Source: Aliikangiella coralliicola (GTDB lineage: Bacteria; Pseudomonadota; Gammaproteobacteria; Enterobacterales; Kangiellaceae). Taken from it: a DNA stretch of 64,000 nt. Below the pieces are notes generated by a model. The model was not told the DNA's origin and made no database searches. It saw nothing but the letters and a program-made list of their open reading frames with translations. The position numbers and the translations under genes are program-made. The DNA lies in contig NZ_ML660166.1 of NCBI RefSeq assembly GCF_007004725.1, positions 186,001 through 250,000 on the forward strand, read 5' to 3'. How positions within the stretch are numbered: the stretch's first letter is position 1; every line of letters begins with the position of its first letter. Shown here piece after piece: positions 8,491 through 16,151 of the stretch.

Positions 8491-10308
8491 CTAATGTAGA
8501 TGATCGTAAATAGACTGCGCCAGACTCTGACTGATCCCATCAACCTGTTTAAGATCACTCACGCCTGCTCGCTTTACTTCTTGCAATCCACCAAAGTGCT
8601 GAATAATCGCGCGCCGCCGCTTAGCCCCAACTCCTGGGATCCCTTCAAGTATCGAGGTTTTTCGTTGCTTATCACGCTTACCTCGATGGCCGGTTATGGC
8701 GAATCTGTGCGCTTCATCTCGAATGGCCTGAATTAGATGTAACCCAGGAGAGTCATCATTTAATCGTCTGGCAATGGCTTCGGAAGGAAAAAATATTTGC
8801 TCCATACCAACTTTGCGTTCACTCCCCTTCGCCACGCTAATTAAAGTGACCTCGTCAAGATTAAGCTCTTCAATGACTTTTTGTGCCTGATTCAACTGCC
8901 CCTTACCACCGTCAATTATCAGTAAATCAGGTAACTTGGCTTCTTCTCTGACCAAACGCTGAAATCGCCGTCTAACAGCTTGTTCAATCGCGGCATAATC
9001 ATCTCCCGCTGCAACATCCTTGATATTAAACCGTCGATAATCAGATTTTTTGGCCTGGCCTTGCTCAAAAACAACACATGAAGCAACTGTTTGCTCCCCT
9101 TGAAAGTGGCTAATATCAAAACATTCCATTCGCATAGGTAGTTTATCTAACGCAAGTTCATCCATTAAACACTGCATGCGTTTTTGTGTGTGATTTTTTG
9201 TTGCTAACTTCGCGCTAATCATCTCATTCAGATTGCGATTGGCCATATCAAGCCAGGCTGCTCGACTGGTTTTAACTTTATGAGCAAGGCGAACTTTGCT
9301 ACCGCGATTCTCGCCGATTAATCCCGCCAACTCTTCAGCCTCGGCCAACGGGTGATTAGTGATAATTTCTGCTGGTAATTCATTTTGGCTGGCTGTGTAA
9401 AAATGGCCGATAAACGATTCAATCACCTCTTCGACGCTGGTATCTCCCGGCACTTTTGGGAAAAAATTACGACTTCCCTGCACTAGCCCATTGCGAATAT
9501 GCAAGACAAAAATTCCGACTGTTTTTTCAATCATCCCAGTCGCTATTATGTCGATATCAGTATCGCTTCCCTGAGCCGACTGCTTTTCAAGAACACGTCT
9601 TAACTGAATGATTTGATCCCGAATTTGTGCCGCAGTTTCAAACTCCAGTTTTTCAGAAGCCAGTTGCATTCTCTCTGTCAGTACTTTTAAAACGTCATGA
9701 TTTTTACCTTTATAGAATAATCTGACGAGTTCAACATCTTTTAAGTAGTCCCGTTGACTGATTTTATCAACACAAGAACCACTGCATCTTTTAATTTGGT
9801 ATTGCAAACAAGGCCTGGACCGGTACTTAAAAACGCTGTTTTCGCACTGCCGAATTAAAAACAGTTTTTGCATCAGAGAAATACTATATCTTGCGGCAGT
9901 GGCACCGGTGAATGGCCCAAAGTAGTCGCCTTTTTTAGTCTGCCGGCCACGATGGATACTCAGTCGAGGGTAGTCCTCATCTGAGAGCAAAATATAGGGA
10001 TAACTTTTGTCATCGCGAAAAACGACGTTGTACCGCGGGCGATATTTCTTGATGAACTGGTTTTCAAGAATAAGCGCTTCATTCTCACTTTCAGTGACTA
10101 CGATTTGAACGTCATGAATTTGCGAAACCATTACCCTGGTTTTCGGCGTGTGATCCTGTTTTTGAAAGTAGCTTGAAACGCGCTTCTTCAGGTTTTTTGC
10201 TTTTCCAACATAAATAATCTCACCCGCCTGGTTTATCATTTGATAAATTCCAGGTAGTTGGGTGAGATTTTTCAGGAATAATTTATAATCGAAACTTTCT
10301 GCAGAAAT
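8491..10308 (-). CDS. uvrC: UvrABC excinuclease subunit C, probable ATT start
   Basis: Nucleotide-excision repair endonuclease making the two incisions around damage bound by UvrB. No ATG, GTG or TTG lies between the in-frame stop upstream and ATG 10239. That ATG would remove the GIY strand of the GIY-YIG nuclease. The conserved N-terminus (FDYKLFLKNLTQLPGIYQM) is encoded upstream and fits a start at ATT 10306-10308, giving SAESFDYKLF after the initiator, aligned with the E. coli start. AAGG at 10319-10322 is a possible ribosome site. The 605-residue product then has GIY (20-22) and YVG (33-35), a UVR motif near 215-235, the RNase H-like domain, and helix-hairpin-helix repeats at the C-terminus (GIPGVGAKRRRAI). 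Confidence 0.93.
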   Translation of the reverse strand: MSAESFDYKLFLKNLTQLPGIYQMINQAGEIIYVGKAKNLKKRVSSYFQKQDHTPKTRVMVSQIHDVQIVVTESENEALILENQFIKKYRPRYNVVFRDDKSYPYILLSDEDYPRLSIHRGRQTKKGDYFGPFTGATAARYSISLMQKLFLIRQCENSVFKYRSRPCLQYQIKRCSGSCVDKISQRDYLKDVELVRLFYKGKNHDVLKVLTERMQLASEKLEFETAAQIRDQIIQLRRVLEKQSAQGSDTDIDIIATGMIEKTVGIFVLHIRNGLVQGSRNFFPKVPGDTSVEEVIESFIGHFYTASQNELPAEIITNHPLAEAEELAGLIGENRGSKVRLAHKVKTSRAAWLDMANRNLNEMISAKLATKNHTQKRMQCLMDELALDKLPMRMECFDISHFQGEQTVASCVVFEQGQAKKSDYRRFNIKDVAAGDDYAAIEQAVRRRFQRLVREEAKLPDLLIIDGGKGQLNQAQKVIEELNLDEVTLISVAKGSERKVGMEQIFFPSEAIARRLNDDSPGLHLIQAIRDEAHRFAITGHRGKRDKQRKTSILEGIPGVGAKRRRAIIQHFGGLQEVKRAGVSDLKQVDGISQSLAQSIYDHLH

Positions 10309-10423
10309 AGTAGGCTTGCCTTTTAATTAACCATCTTCATAAACTTCGGTAATAATCACTTCAAACAACCGTTTTTAATCAACGGCAACGTACTCCCTCG
10401 CAACCAACTCCTTTTACAACTAT

Positions 10424-10468
10424 TACAATTAAAACCAGTACAATTACAACCAGTACAATTAAAACCAC
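10424..10468. repeat. 15-bp tandem repeat, three units
   Basis: Three consecutive 15-bp units, TACAATTAAAACCAG, TACAATTACAACCAG and TACAATTAAAACCAC, in the 178-bp gap between uvrY and uvrC. The start of uvrY's stop region follows at once. It is one of many short imperfect tandem duplications in this window; no regulatory role is evident. Confidence 0.85.
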
Positions 10469-10486
10469 GAATAAAATCGAGTTCAG

Positions 10487-11131
10487 TTAAAGCTTTTCAG
10501 ATTCAATAATACCGTGGCGAATTGCTAAATGAGTGAGTTCAACATCATTCTCTATTTTTAGCTTTTCAAACAATCGATACCGATAGCTATTGACTGTTTT
10601 CGGACTCAGAAAAAGCTGCTCCGATATATCTTGCACTTTCTGGCCCCGAGTTATCATCAACATGACTTGCATTTCCCGATCAGATAAATCATCAAATGGG
10701 CTGCCTTCATCAGGATTAACAGCATTCAATGCCATCTGTTGGGCAATATCCGGCGCGAGATAGCGTTTTCCACTGGCAACTTGCCTGATCGCAATCACCA
10801 TTTCTTCAATATCGGCTCCCTTGGTAATATAGCCAGCAGCGCCGGCCTGCATAAAGCGAGTTGGGTAAGGCTCGTCACCATGTACAGTAACCGCTATCAC
10901 TTTAATATCAGGATCAAACCTGAGCAGTCGTCGAGTTGCCTCCAGACCGCCAATTCCGGGCATATTCGCGTCCATTAAAACCACATCAGGCCGCAATTCT
11001 CTAGACTTGGTAATGCCTTCTTCACCGCTTGAAGCTTCACCTATCACATTTATTTTTTCGTGATCGGCTAACAAGCGGCTAATTCCGCTTCTGATCAACT
11101 CATGATCATCCACAATAAGTACTTTAATCAA
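10487..11131 (-). CDS. uvrY: LuxR/FixJ-type response regulator, UvrY/GacA/VarA orthologue
   Basis: A 214-residue response regulator: receiver domain 1-120 with the acidic pair Asp8-Asp9 and phosphoacceptor Asp54 (VVLMDANMPGIGG), and a NarL-type helix-turn-helix at about 150-205 (LSDREMQVMLMITRGQKVQD, LSPKTVNSYRYRLFEKL). It closely follows E. coli UvrY throughout. In known systems the BarA/GacS sensor phosphorylates it and it activates CsrB-type small RNAs that antagonise CsrA; neither partner is in this window. The uvrY-uvrC linkage is a conserved gammaproteobacterial arrangement. Confidence 0.94.
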   Translation of the reverse strand: MIKVLIVDDHELIRSGISRLLADHEKINVIGEASSGEEGITKSRELRPDVVLMDANMPGIGGLEATRRLLRFDPDIKVIAVTVHGDEPYPTRFMQAGAAGYITKGADIEEMVIAIRQVASGKRYLAPDIAQQMALNAVNPDEGSPFDDLSDREMQVMLMITRGQKVQDISEQLFLSPKTVNSYRYRLFEKLKIENDVELTHLAIRHGIIESEKL

Positions 11132-11240
11132 TGTTCCCCTCCATGTCGCGGCTAGTTTTCGCCGCTTTAATTTTAAAAGCTTACCACTTTATCGGCACCG
11201 CGCAAATATTAAGGTAATATTCGGCAAGTCCTGTTGATTA

Positions 11241-11291
11241 TATACCCAAACTACTTGCTGAATCCTGCATCTGCAATTAGTTTGGGCGTAT
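11241..11291. repeat. 51-bp imperfect palindrome
   Basis: The left arm TATACCCAAACTACTTGC (11241-11258) pairs with the right arm GCAATTAGTTTGGGCGTAT (11273-11291), with a short centre. It is about 110 bp upstream of the uvrY start, in a 660-bp gene-free gap. It resembles a dispersed intergenic palindrome rather than a terminator, because no T-run follows on either strand. It could also serve as a regulatory site for uvrY. Confidence 0.6.
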
Positions 11292-11517
11292 CTTACGCTT
11301 TACACGATTGCTCTATTGAGATCTTAGTCAATCAGATAAACACTGCAAGTAGTCTCTAAATTTTATTCTGGCATAATAGTGGTAATTAGATAACGATATT
11401 TCTAATCAACGCTGGTAAAATTATCCCAAACTTAGTTAACGAATGTGTCTTTGAACTCAATCTGTTTAATTATTAATCAGCCTTTAATCTTTGCTCGTTG
11501 AGTTTTTAAGACTTAAA

Positions 11518-11750
11518 TTAACCCCAGCTCGGGATAAGAAAAGCTAGAAAATGTTAACAATCAATCCGTTACAAAAAACAGATTACTTTTTAACTTAGCA
11601 ATTAATGTCTCATGTTGGCCAGTGCAATCATTTTTGTGGCTATCAAGGCGAACTTGCGTGGTAATAGCCCGCTATTGGTAGCAAGTTTAACGCGGAGAGA
11701 CGCAAAAATGATTGTGCTGGATAGCTTTTATTATCCCGAGCTGGGGTTAA
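11518..11750. mobile_element. 233-bp foldback (MITE-like) element
   Basis: The ends are a perfect 20-bp inverted repeat: TTAACCCCAGCTCGGGATAA at 11518-11537 and its reverse complement at 11731-11750. Pairing extends inward with one mismatch (GAAAAGCTA against TAGCTTTTA). A second nested inverted repeat (CCAGTGCAATCATTTTTG at 11619-11636 against 11701-11720, two mismatches) and a central hairpin (AATAGC/GCTATT) follow, so most of the element can fold into one long structure. It encodes no protein. I could not define a target-site duplication. Identification as a mobile element is inferred from the structure. The rest of the gap 11132-11792 holds only the palindrome at 11241-11291. Confidence 0.6.
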
Positions 11751-11792
11751 AATAGGTTCGTTAGAATTCAAAGATTCAAAATAGGATTGTTG

Positions 11793-12536
11793 ATGCAAGA
11801 TTACCAACCTGCAAATAATTTGTTAAAAGATCGTGTGATTTTAGTAACCGGCGCGAGTGACGGAATTGGCAAAGCCGTTGCGCGAGAGTACGCCAAAGTC
11901 GGTGCAACCGTTGTTTTACACGGGCGAGATATTCCAAAACTTGAGGCCGTTTATGATGAAATTATCGCCGATGGCTCACCTAAACCAGCTATTTTACCGC
12001 TCAATTTGCTTACCGCTTCTGCGGAACAATTTAAAAGCCTGGCGGAAACGATCCAGTCTGAGCTGGGTAGATTAGACGGTATCTTGCACAATGCAGGAAT
12101 GATTAGCGAACTGGCTCCGATAGAATTTACCTCAGCGGAAACCTGGAATCAGATTATCCAGGTGAATCTTAATGCCGTTTATCTGTTAACAAACGCCTGT
12201 ATGCCATTACTGAGGCAATCACCGAGCGCATCTATCATTATGACGTCATCTGGCGTAGGAAAGACAGGAAGAGCCTTTTGGGGCCCGTATGCTGTCTCAA
12301 AATTTGCTATTGAAGGGCTTACCCAGGTAATGGCCGACGAGTTAGATGGTTCTAATATTCGGGTTAATGCAATCAACCCAGGCGCAACTCGGACAAAAAT
12401 GAGAGCCAAAGCCTACCCCGCAGAAGACAAATACCAATTGAAAACGCCGGAACAAATCACGCCGACTTATTTATATTTGATGGGAGATGATAGCGGTACA
12501 ATAAATGGACAGTCTATTGACGCTCAGCCAAAATAA
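11793..12536 (+). CDS. yciK: YciK-type short-chain oxidoreductase
   Basis: A 247-residue SDR whose N-terminus (YQPANNLLKDRVILVTGASD) closely follows E. coli YciK. The nucleotide loop is TGASDGIG (19-26), NAG lies near 107, and the active site is YAVSK near 168-172, with SSG as catalytic serine region and NPGATRT after it. AGGA at 11783-11786 lies 6 nt before ATG 11793; two in-frame TTG codons just upstream are poorer starts. It is a cytosolic NAD(P)-dependent enzyme of unknown substrate. In E. coli it neighbours cobalamin or topA genes; here it stands alone between a foldback element and a cyclase gene. Confidence 0.9.
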   Translation: MQDYQPANNLLKDRVILVTGASDGIGKAVAREYAKVGATVVLHGRDIPKLEAVYDEIIADGSPKPAILPLNLLTASAEQFKSLAETIQSELGRLDGILHNAGMISELAPIEFTSAETWNQIIQVNLNAVYLLTNACMPLLRQSPSASIIMTSSGVGKTGRAFWGPYAVSKFAIEGLTQVMADELDGSNIRVNAINPGATRTKMRAKAYPAEDKYQLKTPEQITPTYLYLMGDDSGTINGQSIDAQPK

Positions 12537-12636
12537 ACCAGCGATTCATCCCTAAAAGCCCTTAAAACCTGCGTAGATAACGAATTTCTGCGCAGGCGCT
12601 TCGTTTACATCTTCTGACATAGATTGCTGATAATCG

Positions 12637-12699
12637 CCTATCAAATAGCTCGCTATTGTCAAAAGCGGCAAGAAATTGCCACATTTTTGACGGATTTTT
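12637..12699. other. hairpins in the yciK-cyclase gap
   Basis: The 400-bp gap 12537-12936 contains two hairpins. AATAGCTCGCTATTG (12644-12658) differs by one base from the centre of the foldback element on the other side of yciK. GTCAAAA with internal GGCAA, then TTGCC and TTTTTGAC followed by GGATTTTTA (12658-12699), is a terminator-like structure that could end yciK transcription. Before it, CCTGCG and CGCAGG around 12567-12595 form a weaker stem. Confidence 0.45.
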
Positions 12700-12829
12700 A
12701 TTCTGTATCGCTTAATTCAACTTAACTCTTTGATTTTCAATAAAAATAGAGCGTCAACTTTTTAGCATAGTTTTGACTCTACTTTAATGAAAAGACTTAT
12801 CCATCTGATTTATATAGATTTTTATTTTT

Positions 12830-12845
12830 TGGCACACTCATTGCT
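12830..12845 (+). promoter_or_regulatory. sigma-54 (RpoN) promoter of the diguanylate cyclase gene
   Basis: TGGCACACTCATTGCT has the invariant -24 GG and -12 GC separated exactly as in the RpoN consensus (TGGCAC, N5, TTGC). It is about 91 bp upstream of the GGDEF gene and points toward it. This implies ATP-dependent activation by an enhancer-binding protein, which is not in the window. The 80-nt leader that follows can pair TGAGC with GCTCA, but I do not recognise a riboswitch. Confidence 0.7.
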
Positions 12846-12936
12846 TAAGTGATTATTAAATTTTATGAGTAATTGAGCAACTCCCAGAGGTAAGAGCGTT
12901 AAAGGTTAACTCCTGGCTCAGCAGTAGAGGCGAAAA

Positions 12937-13827
12937 ATGAAAACAACATCATCTTCAAAAGTTATTGGTATCGAGCGTTATCGTGCTGCAACAGAGAATC
13001 AAACTGATTCACTTGATATCACTCACTTAGCGCTACAACTTCAGCAAACGATTGAGTTGACTCCATTACTACAAGCATTTTGTCACGAAACAGCTCGCCT
13101 TATCCCTTGCGATTCTGTCCGTTATAAAAATGAAAACCGACTTTTAAATTATCAGACAGGTGAAACTAAAGTTCATCGGTGCCGTTATCAACTTGAATTA
13201 GAAAATGAGTTACTAGGTGAGATCGAATGCACACGCGCTAAACCATTTTCAATTATAGAAACGGATCTGATGGAACGATTGTTAAGCCTGTTAATTTATC
13301 CACTACGAAATGCACTTTTATATCAAAAAGCGGTTGCTGAAGCGCACAGGGATCCACTCACTCAAATTAGTAACCGGGCAGCTTTCGATGAAGCATTAGA
13401 CCGAGAGATCTGCTCATTCAAACGGCACTTAACCGGCTTTTCGCTCATGGTGATTGATATTGATCATTTTAAAAATATTAATGACACTTACGGTCATATT
13501 GTTGGAGACTCAGTTTTGAAAGCTGTCGCGCAAAAAATACGTAACACAGTCAGACGTTCAGACGAAGTGTTCCGTTACGGCGGAGAAGAATTTGTTGTTC
13601 TTTTGTCTAACACAGAGTTGGATGGTGCCAAATTTATTGCTGAACGAATTCGTAGGGCAATCAAACAAGTCACCATTAATTCAAACAAAAATATTTCGGT
13701 AACCGCTTCTGTTGGTATTTCTTCAGCAAATAATTTAAAAGATGTCAGCGACACTTTGTATCACGCCGACAAGGCTCTTTACCAGGCAAAAGATGAAGGT
13801 CGAGATCGTGTTGTAGTTCGTCCTTAA
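12937..13827 (+). CDS. diguanylate cyclase (GGDEF)
   Basis: A 296-residue soluble protein that should synthesise cyclic di-GMP from two GTP. Residues 30-125 form a poorly conserved GAF-like sensory region. The GGDEF domain spans about 135-296, with the active-site GGEEF at 215-219 and an inhibitory-site RRSD at 206-209, so product inhibition is expected. DIDHFKNINDTYGH is the metal and substrate region. There are no membrane segments. GAGG lies 7 nt before the ATG. The gene sits behind a sigma-54-type promoter and ends at a strong terminator, so it is monocistronic. RpoN control would fit a motility or biofilm role, which is inference. Confidence 0.9.
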   Translation: MKTTSSSKVIGIERYRAATENQTDSLDITHLALQLQQTIELTPLLQAFCHETARLIPCDSVRYKNENRLLNYQTGETKVHRCRYQLELENELLGEIECTRAKPFSIIETDLMERLLSLLIYPLRNALLYQKAVAEAHRDPLTQISNRAAFDEALDREICSFKRHLTGFSLMVIDIDHFKNINDTYGHIVGDSVLKAVAQKIRNTVRRSDEVFRYGGEEFVVLLSNTELDGAKFIAERIRRAIKQVTINSNKNISVTASVGISSANNLKDVSDTLYHADKALYQAKDEGRDRVVVRP

Positions 13828-13880
13828 TTCACCTGAATTCAGGCGAATTAGTCAAAATAAAAAGTCAGTAAAAAGAGAAA

Positions 13881-13908
13881 GGCGAACATCATGTTCGCCT
13901 TTTCTTTT
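13881..13908 (+). terminator. terminator after the cyclase gene
   Basis: A 9-bp perfect stem GGCGAACAT/ATGTTCGCC with a one-base loop, followed by TTTTCTTTT. It is 54 bp after the cyclase stop. The A-rich left side could also serve fadJ on the other strand only weakly. Confidence 0.85.
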
Positions 13909-13964
13909 ATGCAAAATATGCCTCAAAGAATTTCTTTATTAACCAATTTTCGGTTCAATAATTT

Positions 13965-16151
13965 TTAATCTTTCGATGGATAAAACTTCTCTCCGGCTTC
14001 CGCTTTTTCAACTAACAATTGAGCTGGTTTAAATCGCTCGCCGTGTATTTTTTCCAGCATCTCCATTTGCTTAACAATTTCCTGCGCGCCAATCGAATCA
14101 ATATAACGGAATGGTCCGCCCAAAAATGGAGGAAACCCAATACCAAAAATTGCGCCGATATCGCCGTCTCGCACATTGCGAATAATGCCATCTTCCAAAC
14201 AACGTACTGCTTCATTCACCATCATTAATAAACATCGCTGCACAATCGTAGAGTCGTCCATGGTGTTACCCGGCTGGATCCCCAGGGCAAGATAAATGCT
14301 TTCATCAACGGGTTTGCTACCCTTAACGTCGTAACGATAAAAACCACGCCCATTTTTTCGCCCTTTTCGATCATCAGACTTGAGCTTGTCAAACATCGCC
14401 GGCGGTGCCATACGACTGCCAAAAGCTTCTTCCAGAATGGGCGCAACTTTGGTGGCGACGTCAATTCCCACTTCATCCAATAAAGTCATCGGGCCAACTG
14501 GAAATCCTGCATTAACCAGCGCTTTGTCAAGACGATCAACAGCGACACTCTCTGCAACTAGTTGCCCGGCTTCATTCATGTAAGGCGCCAATATTCGATT
14601 CACATAAAACCCTGCACCATCACGAACAACAATAACCGTTTTGCCTTGTTGGCGACCAAACTCTACACAAGTTGCAATGACTTCATCAGATGTTTTATCG
14701 CTTTTGATAATTTCCAGCAACGGCATTTTATCGACGGGGGAAAAGTAATGCAGGCCGACAACTCTTTCCGGTCTTTGACTGGCACTGGCAATATCGCTAA
14801 TTGGAATCGAAGAAGTGTTGGTCGCAAAAATAACGTCTTCATGACAATTTTCTTCAATCTCTTTGACCATTTTTTGTTTAAGATCCAAGTCTTCGAAAAC
14901 GGCTTCGACCACTAAATTAACGCGTTTAAAACCGCTATAGTCTGTGGTGCCACTAATCGCAGCAAAGCGTTTACTCGCGTGATTAATTGAAATACGTTTT
15001 CGTTTTATTCGTTTGCGATAAATTTCCCAACAATATTTAAGTGCGTGGTTAATCCCTTCACTATTCATATCTTTAATTCGAACAGGTTTGCCAGCTTTAT
15101 CTGCTGTCACAAAGGCAATTCCAGCTCCCATAAGACCACCGCCGAGTACGCCGACTCTAGCAATATTTTGGGGCTTAGCATCGCTCTCAACGCCACTGTC
15201 TTTTTTCAATTCTGTGGTCGCGAAAAAGATATTCATCAGCTGCTCTGACTCGGGCGATACGACTAATTCACCAAATAATTTTGCTTCGGTCGCCATACCC
15301 GCTTCAAACCCTTCTTCCATACCAACTTTGACGCATTCAATAATTTTCGGCGGCGAAGGATAGTTTCCATGGGTTTTCTTGTTGACGGTTTGCAGTGCTT
15401 TGTCAAAAATAATGTTACGTCCAAAACTCGATGTTTCTAACACTAACTTTTGCAACTCAGGTAGCTTTAGTAGTGAAGATGGTTTCAACTCAAGTTTTAA
15501 TTCGCTAATTTTGCGGCGTTTTCTGCCAATTTGGCGAATAGCAATTTTTTCCGCAGCTTTGCGCAAATTCGCTAATGGAACGACTTCATCAACCAAGCCC
15601 AGCTTTTTCGCTTGCTTAGCGACTAGCTGCCGTCCGGTGAGCATCATATCAAGCGCCGAAGCAATACCGACTAATCGCGGCAATCTTTGTGTTCCACCGC
15701 CACCGGGAAGCACGCCTAGTTGAACTTCAGGCAACCCCAATTTAGTGCTTCGGTCATCGGTACAAACCCGATGGCTACACGCCAGCGTTAACTCTAAACC
15801 GCCACCAAGACATGCGCCATGAATAGCCGCAACAACGGGCATATTCATATTTTCGAGGCGAGAAAAGACTTTATGCCCCGTTAAGGCTAACTCAGTTGCT
15901 TCTTGTGCCGTTTTAATGGATTCCAACATGGCAATGTCGGCACCGGCAACAAAATTGTCGTCTTTTCCGCTAGTTAAAATCAGTGCTTTTATCCCGGAGT
16001 TACTTTCAATTTCATCAAATAATGCGGTGATTTCATCAACAAATTCACCTCTTAAAGTATTTTGAGACTCGCCGGGAACATCAATGGTTATCCATCCAAT
16101 TCCGTTATCGGAAACCTGTAAAGAAAATGCTGATTTCTTATTAGCGTTCAT
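13965..16151 (-). CDS. fadJ: fatty-acid oxidation complex alpha subunit, FadJ type
   Basis: A 728-residue bifunctional enoyl-CoA hydratase / 3-hydroxyacyl-CoA dehydrogenase. The crotonase domain (1-190) carries the oxyanion-hole regions KDDNFVAGADI and HGACLGGGLELTLA and catalytic glutamates around LGLPEVQLGVLPGGGGTQRL. The NAD-binding site GVLGGGLMGAGIAF follows near 330, and the dehydrogenase signature GLHYFSPVDKMPLLEI after it. Two C-terminal 3HCDH domains complete the enzyme. Its ATG overlaps the fadI stop by one base (TAATG), so translation is coupled. The fadI-fadJ order and the thiolase type point to the FadIJ rather than the FadBA system. Confidence 0.93.
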   Translation of the reverse strand: MNANKKSAFSLQVSDNGIGWITIDVPGESQNTLRGEFVDEITALFDEIESNSGIKALILTSGKDDNFVAGADIAMLESIKTAQEATELALTGHKVFSRLENMNMPVVAAIHGACLGGGLELTLACSHRVCTDDRSTKLGLPEVQLGVLPGGGGTQRLPRLVGIASALDMMLTGRQLVAKQAKKLGLVDEVVPLANLRKAAEKIAIRQIGRKRRKISELKLELKPSSLLKLPELQKLVLETSSFGRNIIFDKALQTVNKKTHGNYPSPPKIIECVKVGMEEGFEAGMATEAKLFGELVVSPESEQLMNIFFATTELKKDSGVESDAKPQNIARVGVLGGGLMGAGIAFVTADKAGKPVRIKDMNSEGINHALKYCWEIYRKRIKRKRISINHASKRFAAISGTTDYSGFKRVNLVVEAVFEDLDLKQKMVKEIEENCHEDVIFATNTSSIPISDIASASQRPERVVGLHYFSPVDKMPLLEIIKSDKTSDEVIATCVEFGRQQGKTVIVVRDGAGFYVNRILAPYMNEAGQLVAESVAVDRLDKALVNAGFPVGPMTLLDEVGIDVATKVAPILEEAFGSRMAPPAMFDKLKSDDRKGRKNGRGFYRYDVKGSKPVDESIYLALGIQPGNTMDDSTIVQRCLLMMVNEAVRCLEDGIIRNVRDGDIGAIFGIGFPPFLGGPFRYIDSIGAQEIVKQMEMLEKIHGERFKPAQLLVEKAEAGEKFYPSKD

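Noticed and set aside
12855-12936. Cyclic-di-GMP (GEMM) riboswitch in the cyclase leader
   Set aside because: The leader has one weak hairpin but lacks the conserved GEMM-I core sequences.
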